The position numbers were made by a program, and so were the translations under genes. A stretch of 36,867 nucleotides of DNA from Pseudomonadota bacterium (GTDB taxonomy: Bacteria; Pseudomonadota; Gammaproteobacteria; Steroidobacterales; Steroidobacteraceae). Shown in pieces: positions 15,243-23,568 of the stretch. The stretch lies in NCBI GenBank assembly GCA_025351005.1, contig JANXWS010000071.1, positions 1-36,867 on the forward strand, in the 5' to 3' direction. The notes under the pieces were generated by a model. The model did no database searches. It was not told the DNA's origin and saw nothing but the letters and a program-made list of their open reading frames with translations. How positions within the stretch are numbered: position 1 is the first letter of the stretch; every line of letters starts with the position of its first letter.

Positions 15243-18200
15243 CCGCGGGTTCCGTCGGGCGTGCGCCGGGGTCCGAGCGTCACGGTCACGAGGTGCCTGC
15301 GGCCGTCGTTCGCCAGTGGGATCCTGAGACCGTCGCCGGTGATCGCGACCGGCTGTCCGTCGACGCTCGCCGCGACGACCCGCTCGGCGGACCGGGAAGG
15401 GTTGTCGACGTTGAGCGCGTATTGCGTGCCGTCCGGCCGGCGATGGCTGATCTGGAATCCCGGCCAGTCGTCCGGGATGCGCGGCGAGAGTGTCAGCCAT
15501 GCGCCATCCACGATGCCAAAGCCGAGCACCGACTCGAGTGCGACCCTGAGCATCCAGCCGGCCGACCCCGTATACCAGGTCCAGCCGCCACGGCCGACGT
15601 GCGGCGCGGTCCCGTAGACGTCGGCCGCGACCACGTACGGCTCGACCTTGTATCGATCGACGCCCGCCGCGTCGGCCGCGTGGCTCACCGGACTGAGCAT
15701 CGACAGCAGGCGCGCCGCGAGTTGCCGGCGCCCCGCCTCGGCGAGCGCGCGCACGACCCAGAGCGCGGCATGTGTGTACTGGCCGCCGTTCTCGCGGACG
15801 CCGGCGACGTATCCCTTGATGTAGCCAGGGTCCTCACGCGTGTGCTCGAACGGTGGCGCCAGCAACCGTATCAGGCGATCGTGCTCGCTGACGAGATGGC
15901 GCTCGAGCGAGTCGAGCGCGGTGGTGGCGCGCGCACCAGTGGCGACGCCCGAGATCACCGCCCACGCCTGCGCCAGCGCGTCGATCCGGCACTCGTCGCT
16001 GTGCCGCGACCCGAGCGGCTGGCCGTTGTCGTAGTAGCCGCGCCGGTACCACGCGCCGTCCCAGCCCGCGTCGTTGAGCGCGACCTCCAGGTCCTCGCGG
16101 AAGGCCCCGAAACGCGCCACGCTCTCTGCATCGTCGCGTCGACGGCTCAGCGGCAGGAAGTCCCCGAGTGCCGCGTACAGGAAGAAGCCCATCCAGACGC
16201 TTTCGCCGCGTCCCGCACGACCGACGCGGTTCATGCCATCGTTCCAGTCGCCGCAGCCGAACAGCGGTAGGCCGCGCTCACCCTTGGTCATGGCCCGGCG
16301 CAGGGCCCGGACGCAATGCTCGTAGAGCGTGACCTTGCCATCGCTGATGCCCGGCCGGATGAGGCGTTCATCCTCGTCCGTCGCGAGCGTCGGTCCCGTC
16401 ACGAACGGAACCGGCGCGTCGAGCACCGCAACGTCGCCGGTCACGCGGACGTAGTACGCGGTCAGGTACGGCAGCCACACCAGGTCATCGGCAAACTTGG
16501 TGCGGATGCCCTCGCTGCGGGGCGGGTGCCACCAGTGCAGCACGTCACCCTCGGCGAACTGGTGGGCCGCGCTACGCACGAGCTGCTCGCGAAGAAGCTG
16601 CGGCTCGGTCTGGACGAGCGCCGCCGCGTCCTGCAGCTGGTCCCTGAATCCATAGGCACCGCCCGACTGGTAGAAGGCGCTCCGCGCCCAGAGGCGGCAG
16701 GCGATCGTCTGGTAGCCGAGCCAGCCGTTGACCATGACGTCGACGTGCGGGGCCGGCGACCGGATCTGGGTCGCCGTAAGCGTCCTGCCCCAGTACTCGC
16801 GCACCTCCGAAAGCGCCGCATCGACCGCACCAGGCTGCCGGTAGGACGTCAGCAGCCGGTCGAGGTCGGCGACCGAGTCCGCTTCGCCGAGCAGCGCCGA
16901 GATCCGGATCTCGCCGCCGGCCGGCACGACGAGCAGGACCCGCAGCGCCGCGCACGGATCGTCGGCGTCGCCCCGGCCGAGCGGGCCGCCGGCGGCGACC
17001 GCGCGCGGCGCGTCGGCGAAGCCGGGCGTGCCGAGGAAGTGCCGCCGGTCAATGGTCGCATCGAACGGCGAACCGTTGGTGCCTGAAAACGCCGCGAACG
17101 CGATCGTGCCGACCAATGCGCCCGCAACCGAATGCTGCGCAAGGACCGCCTCGCGGTCCGCATCCGCGCGCGCCCGCAGCAGCTCCCGGCTCTCGGCGGC
17201 GCTCGCACCGAGCACCCAGCGCTGGTAGGCATAGAGCGACAGGGACCGTGGCGCGGCGCCGGGGTTCCGGATCCTGACGACGGCGATGCGGAGCGCATCC
17301 CGCCGCGGCACGAACACCGTTACTTCATGCGCGAGTCCATCGGAGCTGTGCTCCCACACCGAATACCCGAAGCCGTGCCGAACCTGGTAGCTCGCAGCGA
17401 GCGGCGCCGGGCCGGGCAGCGCCGACCAGAACGTGCCGCTCGCCTCGTCCCGGACGTAGAACGCCTCGTCGTGCGGGTCGACGATCGGATCGTTGCGCCA
17501 CGGAGTGATCCGGTGCAGGCGGCTGTTGCCGGCAAACGTGCAGAGGGATCCCTTCTCGCTCGCGATCAGCCCGAAGCGCTCGTTGGCGATCACGTTCGTC
17601 CATGGCATCGGCGGCAGGGCCAGCACGCCCCGGTCGTCGCGGCGGACTCGGATAAGGTACTCACGGCCCTCGTCGACGAACTCCCCGAAACCGTTGCCGT
17701 CTCGTGCCGGCACCGCGGCCGGGCCGGAAGGCGCGAGCGACGGAGCGGCGACGCGCCGGTGTGGTCGTCCTGAGCCCCGGCTGGCGGCCGTCCAGGCCGG
17801 GATCAGCGGGGCGATGGCGGCGTCGCTCGCCGCGGTCGCGGAGCCGGGCACTGCGGGACGCGCGATCGGGACCGGCACGACCGCGCCGCCGGTCGCATCG
17901 AGCAACGCCGCAAGGCCGCCTTCGTTTTCGGCAGCGATCAGCGAGAACAGGAGTTCCGCCGATTGACCGGCGTCGAGTCGCACGGTCGCCCGAAGCGCGA
18001 GCACCGGGTCGAGCACGTTGCCGAGTGTCCCGCTGAGCGCCGCCGTCAGCGCAGCCGGGTCGCGCACGCTCCGGCCGCGCCCCACGAACCGCGCCCGGTC
18101 GGTCTCCCAGCCATCGACCGGCGCGCCGGCGAGGGCAAGACCGACGGCGGGATGGCGTTCCGAATCCGCCCGCGGTCGCCGCGTCGCGACCAGGATGCCG

Positions 18201-18703
18201 CGGCCCGCGATCCGGGCGGTCTGAACGAAGAGCTTGCTGAACGCGGGATGGCCGTCGTGGGCCGCGGGCTCGTTCAGCACAATCTCGACGTAGGCCGTGA
18301 CCTCGAGCGTGCAGGCGGTCGCTGCCCGGTTGGTCAGGGAAAGCGTGCGCCGCTCGACCGCCGCGTCGCGCAGTACCTCGAGGCGGACGGTCGTCTCAAT
18401 GGCATTGCGCTGGCACGCGATCATCGCGCCGGTGGCGCCAGCCGTCACGACCCGGGCCGGCCCGTCCGCGAGCCCCGCACCGCACGCGGTCCATCGGGCG
18501 CCGGTCGCCCGATCGCGAACGTAGATCGTGAATCCGTATTCGTCCTCGCACGGATCGTCCTGCCAGCTCGAGAGCAGGTGGTTGCCGTACATCGAGAAGC
18601 CGGTTCCCGTCGGCGTCAGCACCGTGCTGTAGGTTCCGTTGCTGATGAGCAGCAGCGGCGCGTCCGGCAGCAGATCGGCGGCGTGTTGTTCGGGAGTGCG
18701 CAT
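15239..18703 (-). CDS. GH94 phosphorylase, cyclic-glucan-synthase-like; probable 1,2-beta-oligoglucan phosphorylase
   Basis: 1154 residues with no signal peptide, so cytoplasmic. Two related N-terminal modules are seen. The first (about 15-330) has NGTYSTVLTPTGTGFS, SSWQDDPCEDEYGFTIYVRD and ATGARWTACG. The second (about 355-650) has PWTNVIANERFGLIASEKG, TPWRNDPIVDPHDEAFYVRD and ASGTFWSALPG. The C-terminal (alpha/alpha)6 part carries QSGGAYGFRDQLQDAAAL, HWWHPP, and GCGDWNDGMNRVG with D819 and D822; the DWND motif includes the GH94 general acid. Then come ENGGQYTHAALWVVRALAEAG and GRGGWTWYTGSAGWM. This arrangement is that of the phosphorylase half of cyclic beta-1,2-glucan synthases and of stand-alone 1,2-beta-oligoglucan phosphorylases (EC 2.4.1.333, roughly 1100 residues), which release glucose 1-phosphate from sophoro-oligosaccharides. 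Another beta-linkage is possible. It starts 9 nt after the upstream stop. Confidence 0.88.
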   Translation of the reverse strand: MRTPEQHAADLLPDAPLLLISNGTYSTVLTPTGTGFSMYGNHLLSSWQDDPCEDEYGFTIYVRDRATGARWTACGAGLADGPARVVTAGATGAMIACQRNAIETTVRLEVLRDAAVERRTLSLTNRAATACTLEVTAYVEIVLNEPAAHDGHPAFSKLFVQTARIAGRGILVATRRPRADSERHPAVGLALAGAPVDGWETDRARFVGRGRSVRDPAALTAALSGTLGNVLDPVLALRATVRLDAGQSAELLFSLIAAENEGGLAALLDATGGAVVPVPIARPAVPGSATAASDAAIAPLIPAWTAASRGSGRPHRRVAAPSLAPSGPAAVPARDGNGFGEFVDEGREYLIRVRRDDRGVLALPPMPWTNVIANERFGLIASEKGSLCTFAGNSRLHRITPWRNDPIVDPHDEAFYVRDEASGTFWSALPGPAPLAASYQVRHGFGYSVWEHSSDGLAHEVTVFVPRRDALRIAVVRIRNPGAAPRSLSLYAYQRWVLGASAAESRELLRARADADREAVLAQHSVAGALVGTIAFAAFSGTNGSPFDATIDRRHFLGTPGFADAPRAVAAGGPLGRGDADDPCAALRVLLVVPAGGEIRISALLGEADSVADLDRLLTSYRQPGAVDAALSEVREYWGRTLTATQIRSPAPHVDVMVNGWLGYQTIACRLWARSAFYQSGGAYGFRDQLQDAAALVQTEPQLLREQLVRSAAHQFAEGDVLHWWHPPRSEGIRTKFADDLVWLPYLTAYYVRVTGDVAVLDAPVPFVTGPTLATDEDERLIRPGISDGKVTLYEHCVRALRRAMTKGERGLPLFGCGDWNDGMNRVGRAGRGESVWMGFFLYAALGDFLPLSRRRDDAESVARFGAFREDLEVALNDAGWDGAWYRRGYYDNGQPLGSRHSDECRIDALAQAWAVISGVATGARATTALDSLERHLVSEHDRLIRLLAPPFEHTREDPGYIKGYVAGVRENGGQYTHAALWVVRALAEAGRRQLAARLLSMLSPVSHAADAAGVDRYKVEPYVVAADVYGTAPHVGRGGWTWYTGSAGWMLRVALESVLGFGIVDGAWLTLSPRIPDDWPGFQISHRRPDGTQYALNVDNPSRSAERVVAASVDGQPVAITGDGLRIPLANDGRRHLVTVTLGPRRTPDGTRG

Positions 18704-18712
18704 CGGTGCCCG

Positions 18713-21700
18713 TCAGTAGCCGTCGACGTGGACGCGCGCGGGTGCCGAGCGGAGCCGAATCGCGCCGCCGTCGAAGCTCTCCGGCCGGCCGTTGACGAGC
18801 GCGGCCCCGTGCTGCGGCAGTCCCGGCAGGCGCAAGATGAAGCCGCCCGGCGGACTGCCCGCGCCCGCCTCGAGCTCGAGGTCGATCGCGCCGGCGGCAT
18901 GCTGCACGTGGTAGGCGACGGTGCCGTACCGGCTCCGGATTCCCCGGACCGCGACGCCGCGCCCGTCGAGCCAGCGGAGCGGCACACCGGCCGCGAGCAC
19001 GATGGTCCCGTCCGCCTCGCCGTCGTAGGCGAACAGGTCGAGCGCCGAGCGGATGAAGTCGGAAGCAACCCAGCCGTGCGGCAGGTCTCCGATGAAGCGT
19101 GCCACCCGCGGCTCGCGGCCGGTCACCTCCGGCCACTGGTTCCAGGCGGGCGGACGCCGGCCGGCCATCAGGTACTCGAGTGCCTCGAGTGCCCGCTCGC
19201 GCCAGCCCAGGCGCACGAAGGTGCCCACCGTGCGCCACTCGTACGGCGTGTAGGCGTCCCACTGGCGCGTGCCGTCGCGCCGCGCCACGAAATCACACCA
19301 GTAGCGCTCGAAGGTACTCTGGAGCAGCCCCGGCGGCAGGTCGATGGGGCCGGGGCCCGGCGCGACCGCGATGGTCGTTGCGGTGGCGTCGAAGTCGCCA
19401 AGGTCGGCAGCACCCGGGACGAAATCGAGGCTCCTCGTGCGCGTGACCTGCGCGATGGAGGCGGCGATGTCCCGGGCGAACTCGGCGCGCGCCCGCTCGT
19501 AGCGGGCGGCGTCCAGCGACTCGCCGAGCGCGCGCGCGAGGAAGACCGCGTCCGAGTAGCCACGCAATCCCCAGAAGTCGTCCCAGTACGAATGCATGGG
19601 CTTCGCGGAGTAGCCTTCGTGGCTGATCGACGGCGGCAGCAAGCCGAAGTACGGGCCCGCGACCGCGCCGTCGGCGGGCGACCCGCGGGTCGAGCGGCGC
19701 AGGCCGTCGAGGTACTCGGCGGCAAGCCGTATCCGCGGCCAGAGGGATGCCACCAGCTTGCGGTCGCCGCTCAGCCGGTAAACCTCGGCGGCGAGATAGA
19801 TGAACTCACCCGCGCTGTCGTTCTCCGGCACCGGATCGGCGCCGCGGTCGTCGACGCAGCACGGCACCTTGCCGTTGTCGAACAGGACGTTCGAATACCA
19901 GCGCAGGTAGTCCTTCGGGGCGCGCGTCTCGCCGAGGCGAAGGAGCGCCGCCGCGATCATCGCGCCGTCCCGGATCCATGAGCGCGCGTACGATCGCGTC
20001 CCGGGCCGCAGCACCGGGCCCTTGCGCGACACGAGCAGATGCGCCTCGGCGGTACGGACGGCGTTGGCGACCTCGGTTGCTTCGGCGGCATCCGGCGCCG
20101 AGATCCCGAAGTGATCGAGGCGCTCCCGCCATTCCCGGCGCACCGTGCCGAGGGCGACATCGAGCCGCTCCGGACCACGCTTCGTCGCGGCGCGGTCGGC
20201 GGCACTCCACGGCACCACGAGGCCGACCGTCGCAGCGGCTCCCGCCTGAAGGTCCAGATCAAACGCCATGACGCCGCTAGCGAGGCCGGAGTCGTCCCGT
20301 AGCTCGATCGGGCGTCCCGGTGCTGCGCCCCAGCCGCGGGCCGCGAGCTCCGCCGGCACCGCGCCGCTTTCGAAGGTGAATGCGCCGACGCGATCTGGCG
20401 CGAGCAGCGGCACGACCGCGGTGCCGCCGCCGGTGCGGAAGGACGCGCAATCCCATGCCAGACGAGCGATCGGCGACACGCCGCCGGGCGTGTTCAGGAA
20501 CTGCGCCGGCGGATTGACCTGGAAGGGACGCAGCGCGAGCAGCAGCGTCAGGTGCCTGCGCGCCGCGGCCAGGTTGCGAACAGTGTAGCGCCCGTACAGG
20601 CGGCCCTCCGGCACGCCCGCGGCGAACGCGGTGACGTCGAGCATCCAGGCGGCCGTCCGCCACCTGACCGACGGAATTGGAAGATAGCCGTCCGCGAGAC
20701 TCTGTTCCGCGGTCACGTCCGCCCAGCCGACGAGCCGGCCGTCCTCGACGATGAACGGCTCGACGCTCGGACCGCCCACGTCAGTCTCGAGCGCGCCGTC
20801 CTCAGACAGCAGCCCCGAGTGACTGCCGGCATCGGTACCGACGATCGTCCAGTAGGCCTGCTCGGTGAAGCCGCGCGGGTAGTGGCTGCGGGGATGCTCT
20901 CGGGCGATGGCCGTGACCAGACGGTTGCGGTCGGAACCGAACTCCGGATCCTCGAGGTCGATCCGGTGCAACGAGACCGCCGCCGGCAGCGCGTCGATGA
21001 CCGCCAGTCGCAGGTAGCGCGCCTCCGACTCCGGCAGCCAGAGCCAGTCGACCGCCGTGGCGCCGCCGGTCACGCGGCGCACGACGTGCCACGCGACGCC
21101 GTCGGTCGAGAGACTCAACTCGTAGCGGGATGGACGTCTATCCCTCCCCCACTCGACCCGGACTCCCCCGAATTCCCGCACCAGCTGCCAATCGACGACG
21201 AGCTCGCAAGCGGCCTGTGCGTCGGGCACGCAGCGCCAGTCGCTCATCGGGCTGCCGTCGGGAACGCGTACCAGCTGTCCGCCGGCCCGTCCGACCGGTC
21301 CTGGCCAGACCGGTGGCGGTGGCGGCAGCAGCACCAGCCGGATCGCGCCGATCTCTAGCGCGCCTGCGCCGCCTCGTTTGGCCGTAACCGCGAACTGCAG
21401 CCGTTCGACGTGCCGCAGTTCGTGATCCGCGGCAGGTCCCCAGGCGAACTCGATCTGGCGCCGCCGGATCCTGAGGACGCGGCCGGCGGCGGGGATTTCC
21501 AGCGCCGGCTGCCGGAACCACCAGACGTTCTCGCCGCTGGCGTCGAGCAGCTTGACCTCGAGGTCGTTGCCGGCGAGGTCGCCCTGCAGGACCATCTGGA
21601 GCTCGAAATTCTGCGGCAGATCGAGCGGCAGCACGCGCTCGGCCACCGCGAAGCCGGAGCGGTGATTGAAGTCGAAGCTGAGGCGCAGCGCGCCGCCGCG

Positions 21701-21859
21701 GGCGACGGATGCGACTTGCGCCGACACGTCGTCGGAGGCGACGGCATGCCAGGCGCTCGGCTCCGACATGTCGTCGAGCACGCGGGCCGGTTCGGCCGCG
21801 ACGACGAGCGGAGCGCCGGTGAGCAGCAACCAGGACACCAGTCGGCCGGGCTTGTGCAC
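18713..21859 (-). CDS. secreted discoidin plus six-hairpin (alpha/alpha) protein, unassigned glycosidase candidate
   Basis: 1048 residues from a GTG start, with a signal peptide (VSWLLLTGAPLVVAAEPA, likely cleavage near 22). Residues 25-175 look like a beta-sandwich binding module. Residues about 190-310 resemble a discoidin (F5/8 type C) domain, with VRVEWGRDRRPSRYELSLS, DGVAWHVVR and ARYLRLAV. Residues 330-590 form another beta-rich region. Residues 600-960 are an (alpha/alpha)6 barrel like six-hairpin glycosidases: R626-S-W-I-R-D-G-A633 recalls the WIRDA motif of GH15-type enzymes, PENDSAGEF with E679 and E685 follows, then HSYWDDFWGLRG at 756-767 and YTPYEWR. Carboxylates D631, E679, E685, D760 and D761 are catalytic candidates. 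I cannot place it in a numbered GH family. It sits 15 nt after the permease gene and 9 nt before the GH94 gene, so it belongs to the same operon and probably acts in the periplasm. Confidence 0.82.
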   Translation of the reverse strand: MHKPGRLVSWLLLTGAPLVVAAEPARVLDDMSEPSAWHAVASDDVSAQVASVARGGALRLSFDFNHRSGFAVAERVLPLDLPQNFELQMVLQGDLAGNDLEVKLLDASGENVWWFRQPALEIPAAGRVLRIRRRQIEFAWGPAADHELRHVERLQFAVTAKRGGAGALEIGAIRLVLLPPPPPVWPGPVGRAGGQLVRVPDGSPMSDWRCVPDAQAACELVVDWQLVREFGGVRVEWGRDRRPSRYELSLSTDGVAWHVVRRVTGGATAVDWLWLPESEARYLRLAVIDALPAAVSLHRIDLEDPEFGSDRNRLVTAIAREHPRSHYPRGFTEQAYWTIVGTDAGSHSGLLSEDGALETDVGGPSVEPFIVEDGRLVGWADVTAEQSLADGYLPIPSVRWRTAAWMLDVTAFAAGVPEGRLYGRYTVRNLAAARRHLTLLLALRPFQVNPPAQFLNTPGGVSPIARLAWDCASFRTGGGTAVVPLLAPDRVGAFTFESGAVPAELAARGWGAAPGRPIELRDDSGLASGVMAFDLDLQAGAAATVGLVVPWSAADRAATKRGPERLDVALGTVRREWRERLDHFGISAPDAAEATEVANAVRTAEAHLLVSRKGPVLRPGTRSYARSWIRDGAMIAAALLRLGETRAPKDYLRWYSNVLFDNGKVPCCVDDRGADPVPENDSAGEFIYLAAEVYRLSGDRKLVASLWPRIRLAAEYLDGLRRSTRGSPADGAVAGPYFGLLPPSISHEGYSAKPMHSYWDDFWGLRGYSDAVFLARALGESLDAARYERARAEFARDIAASIAQVTRTRSLDFVPGAADLGDFDATATTIAVAPGPGPIDLPPGLLQSTFERYWCDFVARRDGTRQWDAYTPYEWRTVGTFVRLGWRERALEALEYLMAGRRPPAWNQWPEVTGREPRVARFIGDLPHGWVASDFIRSALDLFAYDGEADGTIVLAAGVPLRWLDGRGVAVRGIRSRYGTVAYHVQHAAGAIDLELEAGAGSPPGGFILRLPGLPQHGAALVNGRPESFDGGAIRLRSAPARVHVDGY

Positions 21860-21874
21860 GGTGCGTACCGCCCG

Positions 21875-22696
21875 TCAGCCCTTGACGGCGCCGGCCATCA
21901 GGCCCTGCAGGTAGTAGCGCTGCAGCGCCAGGAACAGCACCAGCACCGGAATCACCGTCACCACCGACCCAGCCATCATCAGCTCGCTGTCCGGGACGTG
22001 CTCGCGCGACAGTGAAGCGAGCGCGACCGGCAGCGTGTAGCGGTCGCCGTCGTTGAGGATGACCAGCGGCCAGAGAAAGTCGTTCCAGGCGCCCAGAAAT
22101 GTGAATACCGCCAGCGTGACGAGTATCGGCGTCAGCAGCGGCAGCACGATCCGCCAGTAGATCGAGAACTCGCCGGCGCCGTCGATGCGGGCGGCATCGA
22201 GCAGCTCGTCCGGCAGCGCCAGCGCCGCCTGGCGGACGAGAAAAATGCTGAAGATTCCGGCGAGGTAGGGGACGAGCACGCCGCCCAGCGTGTTGACGAG
22301 CCCGATGGTCTTCAGCATCAGAAAGAGCGGCAGCATCGCCACCTGGGCCGGGATCACCAGCGCCGCCACCAGCACCTGGTGAATGCGCCGCCTGCCCGGA
22401 AATTCGAGCTTGGCGAACGCGTACCCGGCCGCGACGTTGAAGACGAGCGCAAGGCCGGTCGCGGCCACGGCGACTATCAGGCTGTTGAGGAAATGCAGGC
22501 CGACGCCCGCGCGTGCGAACAGGATGCGGTAGTTCTCGAGCGTCGGATGGTCGGGCCAGAGCGGTGGCGGATAGCTGCTGGACGTGCCGGCCGGCATCAG
22601 CGACGCCGACACCATCCAGAGCAGCGGCAACAGCGTCAGGCCGGCGGCGACGACGAGCGCGCCGTGGACGAGGACCGTGGCGCGGGTGAGCCTCAC
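21875..22696 (-). CDS. ABC sugar permease, MalG type
   Basis: 273 residues from GTG 22696, which overlaps the stop of the other permease gene as GTGA. Six hydrophobic segments are visible, beginning VLVHGALVVAAGLTLLPLLW. NYRILFARAGVGLHFLNSLI is typical of MalG-like proteins. The EAA loop is PDELLDAARIDGAGEFSIYW, followed by RIVLPLLTPILVTLAVFTF, which contacts the ATPase. GAWNDFLWPLVIL and the YYLQGLMAGAVKG end are standard for carbohydrate uptake class 1 (CUT1) importers. It lies in the inner membrane and forms the importer with the MalF-type subunit, the solute-binding lipoprotein and, presumably, the ATPase encoded at 32861. The longer upstream frame is rejected because it would run inside the preceding gene. 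Confidence 0.93.
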   Translation of the reverse strand: MRLTRATVLVHGALVVAAGLTLLPLLWMVSASLMPAGTSSSYPPPLWPDHPTLENYRILFARAGVGLHFLNSLIVAVAATGLALVFNVAAGYAFAKLEFPGRRRIHQVLVAALVIPAQVAMLPLFLMLKTIGLVNTLGGVLVPYLAGIFSIFLVRQAALALPDELLDAARIDGAGEFSIYWRIVLPLLTPILVTLAVFTFLGAWNDFLWPLVILNDGDRYTLPVALASLSREHVPDSELMMAGSVVTVIPVLVLFLALQRYYLQGLMAGAVKG

Positions 22697-23568
22697 GTCT
22701 CTGCACCGCGGCCGAAGCGAAGCTGCAGGGCGGTGACCGCGAACATCATCAGGAACAGGATGAAGGCAACGGCCGACGCCATGCCGAGGTTCCACCACCT
22801 GAAGCCTTCCTCGTAAAGCAGGTAAAGCACGCTCACCGTGCTCTGTGCCGGCCCTCCCTGGGTCATGACGTACGGTTCCGCGAACAGCTGGAAGTAGCCC
22901 GCGACGGTCAGGATGCTGACGAACAGGAGCGTCGGGCCCAGCATCGGCAGCGTGACGTGCCGGAACTGCTGCCAGGCGCTCGCGCCGTCGAGCCCGGCTG
23001 CCTCATAGAGGTCCTCCGGGATGTTCTGCAGCGCCGCCAGGACGATCACCATGTTGTAGCCGAAGTTCTTCCAGACCGAGAACAGGATGATCGACGGCAT
23101 CGCGAAGTGCGGATTGCCGAGCCAGTCGACCGGCCCGATCCCGAGCCTTCCGAGTCCGAAGTTGATGAGGCCGTAGCGGGTGTGCAGCAGGTAGCGCCAG
23201 ATGATCGCGACCGCGACGAGCGTGGTCACGACCGGCGCGAACAGCGCGGTCCGGAAGAAGCCGCGGAAGCGCACGAGGCGCGAGTTCACGAGCAGCGCGG
23301 CGCCGATCGACGCCGCAACCGAGAGCGGCACGCCGACCGCGGTGAAATAGAGCGTATTGCCGAGCGCCTTCCAGAACAGCGGCCTCGACAGCAGCTCGAC
23401 GTAGTTGCGCAGTCCCACGAAGCGCAGGTTGCGCAGGTCCGCGAGCGCGTAGATGTCGAAGTCGGTGACGCTGAGCGCGAGCGCGGCGCAGACCGGCAGC
23501 AGGAAGAAGACCGCGAGGATGCAGAGCGCGGGGGCGGCGAACAGGAGGCCGGCCTGACCGCGTGTCAC
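22693..23568 (-). CDS. ABC sugar permease, MalF type
   Basis: 291 residues from GTG 23568, overlapping the stop of the binding-protein gene as GTGA. The N terminus GQAGLLFAAPALCILAVFFL begins the first of six TM helices. The large periplasmic loop includes FVGLRNYVELLSRPLFWKAL. The EAA loop reads PEDLYEAAGLDGASAWQQFR then HVTLPMLGPTLLFVSILT. The end has YVMTQGGPAQSTVSVLYLLY, GFRWWNLGMASAVAFILFL and a short tail. These features define a CUT1 sugar importer subunit. The long frame upstream of GTG 23568 runs antiparallel to nothing useful and is just read-through of the binding-protein gene. It is probably part of a beta-glucan oligosaccharide importer, on the evidence of its neighbours. Confidence 0.93.
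   Translation of the reverse strand: MTRGQAGLLFAAPALCILAVFFLLPVCAALALSVTDFDIYALADLRNLRFVGLRNYVELLSRPLFWKALGNTLYFTAVGVPLSVAASIGAALLVNSRLVRFRGFFRTALFAPVVTTLVAVAIIWRYLLHTRYGLINFGLGRLGIGPVDWLGNPHFAMPSIILFSVWKNFGYNMVIVLAALQNIPEDLYEAAGLDGASAWQQFRHVTLPMLGPTLLFVSILTVAGYFQLFAEPYVMTQGGPAQSTVSVLYLLYEEGFRWWNLGMASAVAFILFLMMFAVTALQLRFGRGAET

Noticed and set aside
14340-15617. 425-residue open frame on the plus strand
   Set aside because: It is antisense to the GH1 and GH94 genes, which have clear catalytic motifs.
17963-19981. 672-residue open frame on the plus strand
   Set aside because: It is antisense to the GH94 gene and the 1048-residue gene, rich in Arg/Ala/Val/Glu with no domain pattern. Long antisense frames are expected in GC-rich genes with strong third-position bias.
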